Positions 16,457 through 25,145 of a stretch of 64,000 nt of DNA are shown here, piece by piece. The stretch is from Spirochaetaceae bacterium (GTDB lineage: Bacteria; Spirochaetota; Spirochaetia; SZUA-6; Bin103). The notes below the pieces were generated by a model. The model saw nothing but the letters and a program-made list of their open reading frames with translations, was not told the origin of the DNA and did not search any database. Position 1 is the stretch's first letter. Each line of letters opens with the position of its first letter. The stretch lies in assembly GCA_028820215.1 (NCBI GenBank), contig JAPPKD010000160.1, positions 62,001-126,000 on the forward strand, in the 5' to 3' direction. The position numbers and the translations under genes are program-made.

Positions 16457-17272
16457 TCAGCGGCGCTGGCAGCGCGGGCAATAGAAGGTCGATCGGCCGC
16501 CGGAGCGCAACGCGCGGATGGCCGCACCGCAGCGCGGACAGGGCAGACCGGCGCGGCCGTAGGCGGACAGCTCGATCGCGAACAGGCCGGGATCGCCGCC
16601 GGGCGTGCGGTAGTCGCGCAGGGTGGTGCCGCCGGTGGCGATCGCCCGCTCCAGGATCGCGCGCACGGCGCCGGCGATCCGCTGCAGGCGGACGCGGGCC
16701 AGCCGGCCGGCCGGGGTGCGCGGATGCACGCGCGCGGCGAACAGCGCCTCGCTGGCGTAGATGTTGCCGATGCCGGCGACGATGCGGCTGTTCAGCAGCA
16801 GGTCCTTGATCGCCACCGTGCGCCGGCGGCTCACCGCGTACAGGTATTCGCCGTCGAAGCCGCCGTCGAGCGGCTCCGGCCCCAGGCCCGCCAGCAGCGG
16901 GTGCTCGCCGGGCGTACAGGCCACGTGCAGCGACCCGAACCGGCGCGGATCGCGCAGCCGGACGGCCAGTCCCGAACCCAGCACCACGTCCGCGTGGTCG
17001 TGCTTTGCCGGCGGCGCATCGGCTTCCACCACCAACAGCCGCCCCGACATGCCCAGGTGGGCGATCAGGCTCTCGGGTCCGGCGTCGACCACCAGGTACT
17101 TGGCCCGCCGCCGCACGTCGCGCACCGTGCGCCCGGCCAGCCGCGGCGGCAGGTCGTCGGCCACCCGCCACCGCAACCGCGGCTCGCGTACCACCACGCG
17201 TTCGATGCGCTGCCCCACCAGCACCGGCCGCACCCCCCGCGCGATCGTCTCAACCTCCGGCAGCTCCGGCAC
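16457..17272 (-). CDS. mutM: Formamidopyrimidine-DNA glycosylase (Fpg/MutM)
   Basis: This bifunctional base-excision enzyme removes 8-oxoguanine and formamidopyrimidines and nicks the abasic site. At 271 residues it has the standard length. It begins MPELPEVETIARGV, with P2 as nucleophile and E3 as catalytic acid, and has the helix-two-turn-helix region LLLNSRIVAGIGNIYASE. It ends in a zinc finger of pattern C-x2-C-x16-C-x2-C. Its gene is divergent from pstS and is followed 11 bases later by methylaspartate ammonia-lyase. Nothing suggests loss of function. Confidence 0.95.
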   Translation of the reverse strand: MPELPEVETIARGVRPVLVGQRIERVVVREPRLRWRVADDLPPRLAGRTVRDVRRRAKYLVVDAGPESLIAHLGMSGRLLVVEADAPPAKHDHADVVLGSGLAVRLRDPRRFGSLHVACTPGEHPLLAGLGPEPLDGGFDGEYLYAVSRRRTVAIKDLLLNSRIVAGIGNIYASEALFAARVHPRTPAGRLARVRLQRIAGAVRAILERAIATGGTTLRDYRTPGGDPGLFAIELSAYGRAGLPCPRCGAAIRALRSGGRSTFYCPRCQRR

Positions 17273-17291
17273 GCCGCAGACGCTACGCCCC

Positions 17292-17329
17292 CTAGCACAG
17301 AAATACCAGAGCGCTAGCGGTGCGCTAGC
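17292..17329 (+). promoter_or_regulatory. Helically phased CTAGC repeats upstream of pstS, candidate Pho box
   Basis: CTAGC occurs at 17292-17296, 17314-17318 and 17325-17329, that is at offsets 0, 22 and 33 bases. An 11-base period is the arrangement of PhoB-type direct repeats, although the repeat word differs from the enterobacterial box. GCGCTAGC forms the two adjacent copies. It lies 48 bases before pstS in the intergenic region shared with fpg. A response regulator site is inferred. Confidence 0.4.
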
Positions 17330-17376
17330 AATCGTCCGGGACCGTACCCTCGATTCTGAACATCGCGAGGAGAAGC

Positions 17377-18363
17377 ATGCGAACCAACCCCATCATCGCG
17401 GCGGCCCTGGCCGCCGCCATGGCGCTCACGTCGATGACCGTCCTGGCGCAGGTGTCGGTCGACCCGGCCCTCACCATGTACGAGCAGGTGCAGGGCGTGT
17501 CCGGCAGCCTCAAGAGCGTCGGCTCCGACACCATGAACAACACCATGACGCTGTGGGCCGAAGGCTTTCTGGGGATGTACCCGAACGTCCGCATCGAGAT
17601 CGAGGGCAAGGGATCCTCCACCGCGCCGCCGGCGCTGATCGCCGGCAGCTCCCAGTTCGGTCCGATGAGCCGCCAGATGAAGGCGGCCGAGGTGGACGCG
17701 TTCGAGAGCAAGTACGGCTATCCGCCGACCAGCCTGCCGGCCGCGATCGACATGCTGGCCGTCTACGCCAACAAGGACAACCCGATCTGCCAGACGGGGC
17801 TCACCCTGCAGCAGGTCGACGCCATCTTCTCGACCAACCGGCTGCTCGGTCACGACAGCGACATCCGCACCTGGGGCGAAGCCGGCGTGTCCGATGGCGC
17901 CTGGGCCGACCAGCCGATCAGCCTGTACGGCCGCAACTCCGCGTCCGGCACCTACGGCTACTTCAAGAAAGACGTGCTCGGCAACGGCGACTACAAGCCG
18001 TCCGTGAAGGAGCAGCCCGGCAGCTCCTCGGTCGTGCAGGGCGTCGCCAGCGACGCTCCCGGCATCGGCTACTCCGGCATCGGCTACCTCACCGCCGACG
18101 TCTGCGCGGTACCGCTGGCCCATGACGCCTGGTCCGACCCGATCCCGGCCACCCCCGAGCATGCGTACACCGGCGAGTACCCGCTCTCGCGGTTCCTGTT
18201 CGTGTACGTCAACCACCGGCCCGGCAGCGAGCTCGACCCGTTGCGGCGCGAGTTCGTCCGGTACATGTTCTCCAACGAGGGTCAGGAGGACGTGATCAAG
18301 GACGGGTACTACCCGATCACCAAGCAGATCGCCTCCGAGGCGATGGAAGCGCTGGGCATTTGA
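17377..18363 (+). CDS. pstS: Phosphate ABC transporter substrate-binding protein PstS
   Basis: PstS captures inorganic phosphate in the periplasm for the PstCAB importer. The 328-residue protein has a signal peptide ending near VLAQ, then GSLKSVGSDTMNN, the first phosphate-binding loop. Later come the second loop in GKGSSTAPPAL and GRNSASGTYGYFKKDVL, which carries the conserved serine, glycine and threonine contacts. The length and motifs fit the larger proteobacterial PstS group, not the short Escherichia coli type. GAGGAG precedes the ATG. It opens a six-gene plus-strand unit, so phosphate-starvation control is expected. Confidence 0.92.
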   Translation: MRTNPIIAAALAAAMALTSMTVLAQVSVDPALTMYEQVQGVSGSLKSVGSDTMNNTMTLWAEGFLGMYPNVRIEIEGKGSSTAPPALIAGSSQFGPMSRQMKAAEVDAFESKYGYPPTSLPAAIDMLAVYANKDNPICQTGLTLQQVDAIFSTNRLLGHDSDIRTWGEAGVSDGAWADQPISLYGRNSASGTYGYFKKDVLGNGDYKPSVKEQPGSSSVVQGVASDAPGIGYSGIGYLTADVCAVPLAHDAWSDPIPATPEHAYTGEYPLSRFLFVYVNHRPGSELDPLRREFVRYMFSNEGQEDVIKDGYYPITKQIASEAMEALGI

Positions 18364-18391
18364 GCGGGTCCGGCGCACGGGGCCCCGGCGC

Positions 18392-21046
18392 ATGAGCCAG
18401 CCCGCGTTCACGGGCTACCGGCGCGCGCGCAAGACGCGCGCCGGTGTGCGTATCGCGGAGGTCGCCTCCAAATCGATCATCACGATCGGCGGGATCGGCG
18501 TGATCGCCGCGGTGTTCCTGGTGTTCGTGTTCCTGGCTTCCGTCGTGGTGCCGCTGGTGGGTCGATCACGCCTGGAGCCGGCGGTCTCCCAGTCGGGATC
18601 CGGCCAGGGGCCCGCCGCCTTCCCCGCCGCGGTGGACCGCTTCGTGCTGGTGGACGAGTTCCGCGTGGCGGCCGCCGGGCTGGTCGACGGCGGGCGGGCG
18701 CTGCGGCACTTCCGCATCGACCCGGGCGTCCCCGGCGGCATGTTGCTCGAGGAGGTGCCGCTGTTCGACGAGCAGCCCACCTCCCTGACCTACTCGGACG
18801 ACGGCGGCTGGCTGGCCGCCGGCTTCGCCGACGGCACGTTCCGGCTCGGCCAGGTGCTGTTCGAGACCGCGTTCTTCGAGAACGAGGACGTGCCGGCCGG
18901 GCTGCACGCGCTCCGCGAGGGCGAGGTCGGCGTGCTCGACGGCGCGTCGATCCAGCGCACGCCGATCGGCCAGTTGCGCCTGCAGCGGCTGGAGGCGCAC
19001 ATCCAGGACCCGGTGGCGAGCGGCCACGCAGGCAGCGTCCTGCTGATCGACCAGACGGTGCGCCCGGTCGGGCCGGTGGTCGCCATGGTGACCGATGACG
19101 GCGTGATGCGGATCAGCGCCGTGACGCGGCGGCGCAACATCCTCACCGGCCGCGTGACCGCGACCGTGCGCGGCGGCAGCGCCGCGATTCCCGACTTCGG
19201 GCGCGCCGTCCCGCTGTCCCGCGTGCTCGTCAGTGGCAACGCGGATGCCGTCTACGTCCTCTGGCAGGACGGGGCGTTCGTGCGCTTCGATACCCGCAAC
19301 CTGCGCGAGCCCGTGGTGGCCGCGCGCGGCGACGTGCTGCGCGACGATGCCGTGCGCCTCACGGTGGCCCGCTTCCTGCTGGGCCGCGATACGCTGCTGA
19401 TCGGCGACAGCCGCGGGCGCGTCCGTACCTGGTTCCGGGTGCGCGACGAAGACGCCGCGACGGCCGACGGGCTGCTGCTGGTCAACGCCCATACGTTCGA
19501 CGGCCCTGCTGTGCCTGGCGGCCCGGCGGCCGTCACCAGCATCGGCAGCTCGTCGCGCAAGCGCATGATCGTCGTGGGCTACGTGGACGGCAGCGTGCGC
19601 GGCTTCTACGTGACCAGCAACGCGTTTCTGGCCGAGGCGCGGCCCTTCGCCGGCGTGCCGATCACGGCCGTCGCGGCGAGCCCCCGCGACGACGCGATCG
19701 CGGCCGTGCCCGACCGGGGATTCGCGCTGCTGGCGCTGGACAGCCCGCACCCGGAAGCCACCGTGCGATCGATCTTCGCCAAGGTCTGGTACGAGGGCAA
19801 CCGCGATCCCGAGCACGTCTGGCAGTCGTCGAGCGGCACCGACACGTTCGAGGCCAAGTACGGGCTGGTCCCGCTGATCTTCGGGACGATCAAGGCGACC
19901 ATCTACTCGATGCTGTTCGGGGTGCCGCTGGCGCTGCTGGCGGCCATCTACACCAGCGAGTTCCTGCACAGCAGGCTGCGTGCGCGCATCAAGCCGATCA
20001 TCGAGATGATGGCCAGCCTGCCGAGCGTCGTGCTCGGCTTCCTGGCCGGCCTGGTGTTCGCGCCGATCGCCGAGCGGGCGGTGCCGATGATCCTGGTCGC
20101 GTTCCTGATGATCCCGCTCACCTGCCTGGCCGGCGGCTACCTGTTCCAGCTCCTGCCCGACCGCACGGCGATCATCCTGTCGCGATTCCGCATCCCCTTC
20201 GTGCTCGTGGCGGCGCTGCCGCTCGGCCTGCTGCTGTCGCGGCTGGCCGGGCCGGTGGCCGAGCGGGCGCTGTTCGCGGGCGACATCAAGCTCTGGCTGG
20301 ACGGACAGATCGGTACCGGCGCCGGCGGCTGGGCGATGATGCTGCTGCCGCTCACCGGGCTGGCCACGGTGTGGTACGTGTCGCGCTCGCTCGCTCCCAG
20401 GCTGCGGACGTTGTACCGGAGCCTGCCGGCGCGGAAGGTGGCGCTGCTGGAGATCGTCAAGGTCGCCGCCGCGGTGGCGGTCGCGGGCGGCGCCGCCCTG
20501 CTCGGCGGCTGGCTCCTGCAGGCGCTGGGACTGGACTCGCGCGGGTCGTTCCCGGTCATCGGCCCCGTGCTCGGCACCTACGTGCAGCGCAACTCGCTGG
20601 TGGTGGGCTTCGTGATGGGCTTCGCGATCATCCCGATCATCTACACCATAGCCGACGACGCGCTGAAGAGCGTGCCCGAGCACCTGCGTTCCGCGTCCCT
20701 GGCCGCCGGCGCCACCCCGTGGCAGACCGCGATGCGCGTGATCGTTCCGACGGCCATGAGCGGGCTGTTCTCGGCCGTGATGATCGGGCTGGGCCGCGCC
20801 GTGGGTGAGACGATGATCGTGCTGATGGCGGCCGGCAACACGCCGATCCTGGAGATGAACCTGTTCAACGGCTTCCGCACGCTGGCGGCGAACATCGCCG
20901 TCGAGCTGCCGGAGGCGGTCGTAGGCAGCACGCACTACCGCATCCTGTTCCTGGCAGCGCTGACCCTGTTCGTGATGACGTTCGTGGTGAACACGATCGC
21001 GGAGTCGGTGCGCCAGCGGTTCCGCCGCAGGGCGTTCGAGCTGTGA
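18392..21046 (+). CDS. pstC: Phosphate transporter permease PstC with a large extracytoplasmic domain
   Basis: The protein has 884 residues, against about 320 for Escherichia coli PstC. A first transmembrane helix (28-56) is followed by roughly 430 soluble residues with repeated strand motifs such as LTYSDDGGWLAAGFADGTF and VTSIGSSSRKRMIVVGYVDG, suggesting a beta-propeller-like domain. The permease proper begins near 490 (LVPLIFGTIKATIYSML) and includes the coupling loop LAAGATPWQTAMRVIVP. Elongated PstC proteins are known in Pseudomonas-like bacteria but are shorter. The stop overlaps pstA as GTGA. The soluble domain may sense phosphate or signal to PhoU and a kinase; that is inference. Confidence 0.88.
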   Translation: MSQPAFTGYRRARKTRAGVRIAEVASKSIITIGGIGVIAAVFLVFVFLASVVVPLVGRSRLEPAVSQSGSGQGPAAFPAAVDRFVLVDEFRVAAAGLVDGGRALRHFRIDPGVPGGMLLEEVPLFDEQPTSLTYSDDGGWLAAGFADGTFRLGQVLFETAFFENEDVPAGLHALREGEVGVLDGASIQRTPIGQLRLQRLEAHIQDPVASGHAGSVLLIDQTVRPVGPVVAMVTDDGVMRISAVTRRRNILTGRVTATVRGGSAAIPDFGRAVPLSRVLVSGNADAVYVLWQDGAFVRFDTRNLREPVVAARGDVLRDDAVRLTVARFLLGRDTLLIGDSRGRVRTWFRVRDEDAATADGLLLVNAHTFDGPAVPGGPAAVTSIGSSSRKRMIVVGYVDGSVRGFYVTSNAFLAEARPFAGVPITAVAASPRDDAIAAVPDRGFALLALDSPHPEATVRSIFAKVWYEGNRDPEHVWQSSSGTDTFEAKYGLVPLIFGTIKATIYSMLFGVPLALLAAIYTSEFLHSRLRARIKPIIEMMASLPSVVLGFLAGLVFAPIAERAVPMILVAFLMIPLTCLAGGYLFQLLPDRTAIILSRFRIPFVLVAALPLGLLLSRLAGPVAERALFAGDIKLWLDGQIGTGAGGWAMMLLPLTGLATVWYVSRSLAPRLRTLYRSLPARKVALLEIVKVAAAVAVAGGAALLGGWLLQALGLDSRGSFPVIGPVLGTYVQRNSLVVGFVMGFAIIPIIYTIADDALKSVPEHLRSASLAAGATPWQTAMRVIVPTAMSGLFSAVMIGLGRAVGETMIVLMAAGNTPILEMNLFNGFRTLAANIAVELPEAVVGSTHYRILFLAALTLFVMTFVVNTIAESVRQRFRRRAFEL

Positions 21047-22860
21047 AGTCGACCGTCGCTCCGAGCGCCTTCGCTGTCGCGCCCCCGGCCGGGTTGGCCG
21101 CCGCCGCGCCTGCCGCGCCGCGCCGCCGCGTGAGCAGCGGCGCCTCGCTGGTCGCGCAGGGACAGCCGATGATGTGGTTGACCGCCGGCACGCTGGTGAT
21201 CGCCCTGGTGATGACCCTGGGGTTGCTGCTGCTGATCCTGGTGCGCGGCCTCGGCACCTTCTGGCCGGCGCCGCTGGCCCGCTTCGAGATGGCCGACGGC
21301 TCCGTCCACGTGGGCGAGGTGACCCGCCGAGACCGCTACCAACCGGCCGCGACCGCGATCGACTCGCTGCCCGCCGCCGCGCAGGAGCCGGCGCGGGAGC
21401 TGCTGGAACGGCAGCGCGGCTGGTCCACGCGGTGGCTGGTGCGGACCGGCAACTTCGACGTGACCGGCGTGCACTTCACGTGGGTGGACGACTTCGCCCT
21501 GGCCGGGCGAAGCGCCCCGGAATGGGCGGTGATCTTCGAACGCCTGACGTGGGGGCGATTCTACGGCGAGCCGGTGGCGTTCCTGGTCGACGGCGCTGCG
21601 ACCGCCGAAGGCCCGGAGCCCGCCTGGAGGGAGTTCGAGCGGCACCACCCGGCCGTGGAGGGCTGGCGCGCCGAGCGCAGGCGGCTGGAACGGCGCGACA
21701 TCGGCGACGTGAATCACCGCCTGGAGAAGGCGCGGCTCCGCGTGCGCGAAGCCGCGCTGGAGAACGACGACGCCCGGGCCGAGGGCAATGCGTCCTCGAT
21801 CGCGGCCGCCGGGGACAAGCTGGCGTCGGAGCGGGAGAAGGCGGCGTCCGTCGAGGCGGCGGCGAATGCGGAGTATGCGCAGATCCGCGCCCGGATCGAC
21901 GAGCTGCAGCGCTCGAGCGACCGCTACCAGATCGCGATGCGGCTCTCCGACGGCTCCGAGGTGCTGGTCCCGCTCGGCCAGGTCGTGCGCGGCTACCCGG
22001 CCAACCGGCTCGGCCTGCTGGGCAAGCTGGGCGTCTACCTGTCGCGGTGGGCGGAGTTCCTGACCGCCGACCCGCGTGAGGCAAACAGCGAAGGCGGCGT
22101 CTTCCCGGCGATCTTCGGCACGGTGGTGATGACCCTCCTGATGTCGCTCGCCGTGGCCCCGTTCGGGGTGATCGCCGCGCTCTACCTGCGCGAGTACGCC
22201 AAGCCGGGGCGACTGGTGTCGACCGTGCGGATCGCGATCAACAACCTGGCCGGCGTGCCCAGCATCGTCTTCGGCGTGTTCGGGCTGGGCTTCTTCAGCT
22301 ACCTGATCGGCGGCGGTATCGACGAGCTTCTGTTCCGCGCGAAGCTGCCCAGCCCCACTTTCGGCACCGGCGGCATCCTGTGGGCGTCCCTGACGCTGGC
22401 GCTGCTGACGCTGCCGGTGGTGATCGTCGCCACCGAGGAGGCGCTGGCCGCGGTGCCGGGGTCGATGCGGGAAGGGTCCTATGCCTGCGGAGCCAGCAAG
22501 TGGCAGACCATCGAGCGCATCGTCATGCCGCGCGCACTGCCCGGCATCATGACCGGCATGATCCTGGCGATGGCGCGGGGGGCCGGCGAAGTGGCGCCGC
22601 TGATGCTGGTGGGCGCCGTGAAGCTCGCGCCCGAGCTGCCGATCGACCGCTACTTCCCGTACGTGCACCTGGAGCGCAGCTTCATGCACCTGGGCTTTCA
22701 CATTTTCGACGTCGGCTTCCAGAGCCAGAACAGCGAGGCGGCCATCCCCATGGTGTTCACGTCGACGCTGCTGCTGATCCTGATCGTCGTGCTGCTGAAC
22801 GTGACGGCGATCCGGCTGCGCAGCCGGCTGTACCGCCGCGTCGCCGGAAGTCAGTTCTAG
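21043..22860 (+). CDS. pstA: Phosphate transporter permease PstA with an inserted soluble domain
   Basis: This 605-residue protein is about twice the usual PstA length. A helix at about 45-68 is followed by some 270 soluble residues, including a charged coiled-coil-like stretch ([19 protein letters not shown] to SEREKAAS). The permease domain starts near 350 with [18 protein letters not shown] and carries the coupling loop [20 protein letters not shown] 21043 overlaps the pstC stop. PstA and PstC both being enlarged suggests that their extra domains form one assembly outside the membrane. Confidence 0.9.
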   Translation: MKSTVAPSAFAVAPPAGLAAAAPAAPRRRVSSGASLVAQGQPMMWLTAGTLVIALVMTLGLLLLILVRGLGTFWPAPLARFEMADGSVHVGEVTRRDRYQPAATAIDSLPAAAQEPARELLERQRGWSTRWLVRTGNFDVTGVHFTWVDDFALAGRSAPEWAVIFERLTWGRFYGEPVAFLVDGAATAEGPEPAWREFERHHPAVEGWRAERRRLERRDIGDVNHRLEKARLRVREAALENDDARAEGNASSIAAAGDKLASEREKAASVEAAANAEYAQIRARIDELQRSSDRYQIAMRLSDGSEVLVPLGQVVRGYPANRLGLLGKLGVYLSRWAEFLTADPREANSEGGVFPAIFGTVVMTLLMSLAVAPFGVIAALYLREYAKPGRLVSTVRIAINNLAGVPSIVFGVFGLGFFSYLIGGGIDELLFRAKLPSPTFGTGGILWASLTLALLTLPVVIVATEEALAAVPGSMREGSYACGASKWQTIERIVMPRALPGIMTGMILAMARGAGEVAPLMLVGAVKLAPELPIDRYFPYVHLERSFMHLGFHIFDVGFQSQNSEAAIPMVFTSTLLLILIVVLLNVTAIRLRSRLYRRVAGSQF

Positions 22861-22874
22861 GAGAGGTCTGCCAG

Positions 22875-23825
22875 ATGGATGCCACCAGAGACCGCAGCGA
22901 GCACGGCCGCCTCACGGTGGACCGGCACCTCGCCCCGACCGCCGACGGAACAGCGCACGCGGACGGCCGCCTGCGGGGTGGGGCGGCGGGCGTCGTCCGG
23001 GAGAACCTGCTGGAGCGCGTCGCCGCCGGCGGCGACGTCAGGACCGCCGTGCATCCGAGCACGCTGGAGCTTGCGAGCGTGCTGGAAGTGGACCGCTTCA
23101 ACCTCTGGTACGGCGCGGCGCAGGCGCTGTTCGACGTGTCGATGAGGGTCCCGTTCGGCAAGGTGACGGCGCTGATCGGGCCGTCCGGCTGCGGAAAATC
23201 GACGCTGCTGCGCTCGGTGAACCGCCTCAACGACCTGGTCGACAGCGTGCGGATCGAGGGTGACATGCGCCTGTCCGGCGACTCGATCTACGCGCCGGGT
23301 ACGGACGTCATCGAGCTGCGCAAGCGCATGGGGATGGTGGCGCAGAAGCCGAATCCATTCCCGATGAGCATCTACGAGAACGTCATCTACCCGCTACGGA
23401 TCGACGGCGAACGCGACAAGCAGGTGCTCGACTCCGTGTGCCATCGCGCGCTTGTGGGCGCGGCGCTCTGGGACGAGGTCAAGGACCGGCTGCAGGAGAG
23501 CGCGCTGGGACTGTCCGGCGGCCAGCAGCAGCGGCTGTGCATCGCCCGCGCGGTGGCAGCCGAGCCGGAGGTGCTGCTCATGGACGAGCCGGCCAGCGCC
23601 CTGGACCCGATCGCCACCAGCAAGATCGAGGATCTGATCCACGAGCTGAAAGGCAGCTACACGATCCTGATCGTCACCCACAACATGCAGCAGGCATCGC
23701 GCGTCAGCGACATCACGGCGTTCATGTACCTGGGCCGTCTCATCGAGTTCGCGCCCACCGAGGACGTGTTCCTGAAGCCGCAGCTTCAGGAGACGGAAGA
23801 CTACATCAGCGGCCGGTTCGGATGA
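22875..23825 (+). CDS. pstB: Phosphate transporter ATPase PstB
   Basis: PstB hydrolyses ATP to drive phosphate import. Motifs are Walker [10 protein letters not shown] near 101-109, [16 protein letters not shown] (typical of PstB), signature [14 protein letters not shown] and Walker [13 protein letters not shown]. The conserved domain begins at about residue 70 ([18 protein letters not shown]); the 70 residues before it are unusual, rich in charged residues and without a recognisable motif. ATG 22875 has GGAGAGG upstream, which supports the long form, though an internal start cannot be excluded. It lies 14 bases after pstA. Confidence 0.92.
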   Translation: MDATRDRSEHGRLTVDRHLAPTADGTAHADGRLRGGAAGVVRENLLERVAAGGDVRTAVHPSTLELASVLEVDRFNLWYGAAQALFDVSMRVPFGKVTALIGPSGCGKSTLLRSVNRLNDLVDSVRIEGDMRLSGDSIYAPGTDVIELRKRMGMVAQKPNPFPMSIYENVIYPLRIDGERDKQVLDSVCHRALVGAALWDEVKDRLQESALGLSGGQQQRLCIARAVAAEPEVLLMDEPASALDPIATSKIEDLIHELKGSYTILIVTHNMQQASRVSDITAFMYLGRLIEFAPTEDVFLKPQLQETEDYISGRFG

Positions 23826-23877
23826 GCCGGCCGAACAGGCAATGAAGCAAAGCCCACGCATTGGAGGAGGAGTGGAA

Positions 23878-24393
23878 ATGGGAATTCGCAAGCGGAACGA
23901 TCGCATGGTGCCGGTCATGAAGCTGGTGGTGGCCGGCGCGCTGATCGCCGGATGCGCGACCGCGGCCCAACAGCAGCCGCTGGATCTGGCGGTGTACGCC
24001 AAGGCGGGCTTCGTCGTCCTGGAAGAGGAAGGCCGGCTGTGGGTGTTTCGCGAAGGGTCCGACGACCTTGCCGCGTTTCAGGAGTCCGGCGAGCCCGCCA
24101 GGCAGGTGGTACGGCCGCTGGCCGCGCCGGGCGGGGTGACGGTGAAGTCCACCGAGAGCGCCACGATCGACGAGTACCTGACCACGCTGCCGGGTTTCTA
24201 CACGCAGATGGAGGAAGGCCGGCTGTGGGTGTTCAAGGCCGGAAGCGCCGAGCTGGACTCGTTCTTGCAGACCGGCGAGCCCGCCAAGCAGGTGGTGCGG
24301 CCGCTGGCCGGACCGTTCGGCCTGACCATCAAGGCGGTCGGCAGCGAGGTGATCGACGAGTACCTGGCGGCCTGGCAGGCCGCGACGGGATAG
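23878..24393 (+). CDS. Two-repeat lipoprotein in the pst-phoU operon
   Basis: I do not recognise this family. From ATG 23878, which follows the strong Shine-Dalgarno GGAGGAGGAG, the 171-residue product has a lipoprotein signal with lipobox LIAGC and Cys26 as the lipidation site. The mature part is two tandem repeats of about 62-65 residues: GRLWVFREGSDDLAAFQ ... PARQVVRPLA in the first and GRLWVFKAGSAELDSFLQ ... PAKQVVRPLA in the second, each ending in an IDEYL helix. An alternative upstream ATG at 23842 lacks a ribosome-binding site. Position between pstB and phoU suggests a surface or periplasmic partner of phosphate uptake, possibly binding the enlarged PstC/PstA domains. Confidence 0.7.
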   Translation: MGIRKRNDRMVPVMKLVVAGALIAGCATAAQQQPLDLAVYAKAGFVVLEEEGRLWVFREGSDDLAAFQESGEPARQVVRPLAAPGGVTVKSTESATIDEYLTTLPGFYTQMEEGRLWVFKAGSAELDSFLQTGEPAKQVVRPLAGPFGLTIKAVGSEVIDEYLAAWQAATG

Positions 24394-24401
24394 ACAGGGC
24401 C

Positions 24402-24446
24402 GGAGTCTGTCGGATGTGTCGTCGAAGCGCCGATCCGACAGACTCC
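24402..24446 (+). promoter_or_regulatory. Perfect 14-bp hairpin directly before phoU
   Basis: GGAGTCTGTCGGAT at 24402-24415 is exactly complementary to 24433-24446, with a 17-base loop. The phoU Shine-Dalgarno (GGAGG) follows four bases later. No T-run is present. It may set the ratio of PhoU to the transporter, or act as an mRNA processing site. Confidence 0.5.
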
Positions 24447-24459
24447 GCAGGAGGCAACC

Positions 24460-25125
24460 GTGAGTGAGCCGCAACCGCTCCGTCATCAGTTCGAGCGCGA
24501 GATCGAGGAGCTGCAGCAGCGCCTGCTGGACCTGGCCCAGACGGTCGAGTCGGCGGTGGGCCAGGCGACCAAGGCGCTGCTGAGCCAGAACGAGGCGATG
24601 GCCGAAGACGTTCTCGTGGGGGAAGACGCGGTCAACCAGGCCACCTACGAGATCGAGGACTACGTGAACAAGATCGTGGCCCGGGAACAGCCGGTGGCCA
24701 CCGATCTGCGCTTCATCATCACTTCCCTGCACGTGGTGATCGCGCTGGAGCGCATCGGCGACCTGGCCGTGCACGTCGCCAAGGTGGCGCAGAAACTGGC
24801 CTCGGAGACCTACATCAAGCCGCTGATCTCCATGAACCTGATGGCGGACCGGGCCACACAGATGGTGCGCGACTCCGTGCACGCCTTCGTGAGCCGCGAC
24901 GAGCTGGCCGCGCAGGACGTGGCTGCCGGCGACGACCTGATCGACAACACCTACTCGCAGATGTTCCGCGAGCTGCTCACCTACATGATGGAGTCGCCGA
25001 AGACGATCGCGCAGGCGCAGACCCTGCTGTTCGTGGCGAAGCAGTACGAGCGTGTCGGCGACCACGCCACCAATATCTGCGAGGCTTCGGTCTACGTGGC
25101 GACCGGGCAACGCGTCGAGCTCTGA
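24460..25125 (+). CDS. phoU: Phosphate signalling protein PhoU
   Basis: PhoU couples the Pst transporter to the phosphate two-component system and limits phosphate entry. The 221-residue helical protein contains the two metal-binding E/D-x3-D repeats: the first in NQATYEIEDYVNKIVAREQP with RFIITSLHVVIALERIGD, and the second in the C-terminal half with FVAKQYERVGDHATNICEASVYV. GTG 24460 follows CAGGAGG. It ends the pst unit and is convergent with ppk, 20 bases away. No PhoR/PhoB-like genes are in the window. Confidence 0.93.
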   Translation: MSEPQPLRHQFEREIEELQQRLLDLAQTVESAVGQATKALLSQNEAMAEDVLVGEDAVNQATYEIEDYVNKIVAREQPVATDLRFIITSLHVVIALERIGDLAVHVAKVAQKLASETYIKPLISMNLMADRATQMVRDSVHAFVSRDELAAQDVAAGDDLIDNTYSQMFRELLTYMMESPKTIAQAQTLLFVAKQYERVGDHATNICEASVYVATGQRVEL

Positions 25126-25145
25126 GCCCAGCTACGCGCTCCGCT

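Noticed and set aside
15195..17171. Long frame that would extend methylaspartate ammonia-lyase by some 240 residues
   Set aside because: The extra part is antisense-like and overlaps fpg; ATG 16445 gives a full-length lyase.
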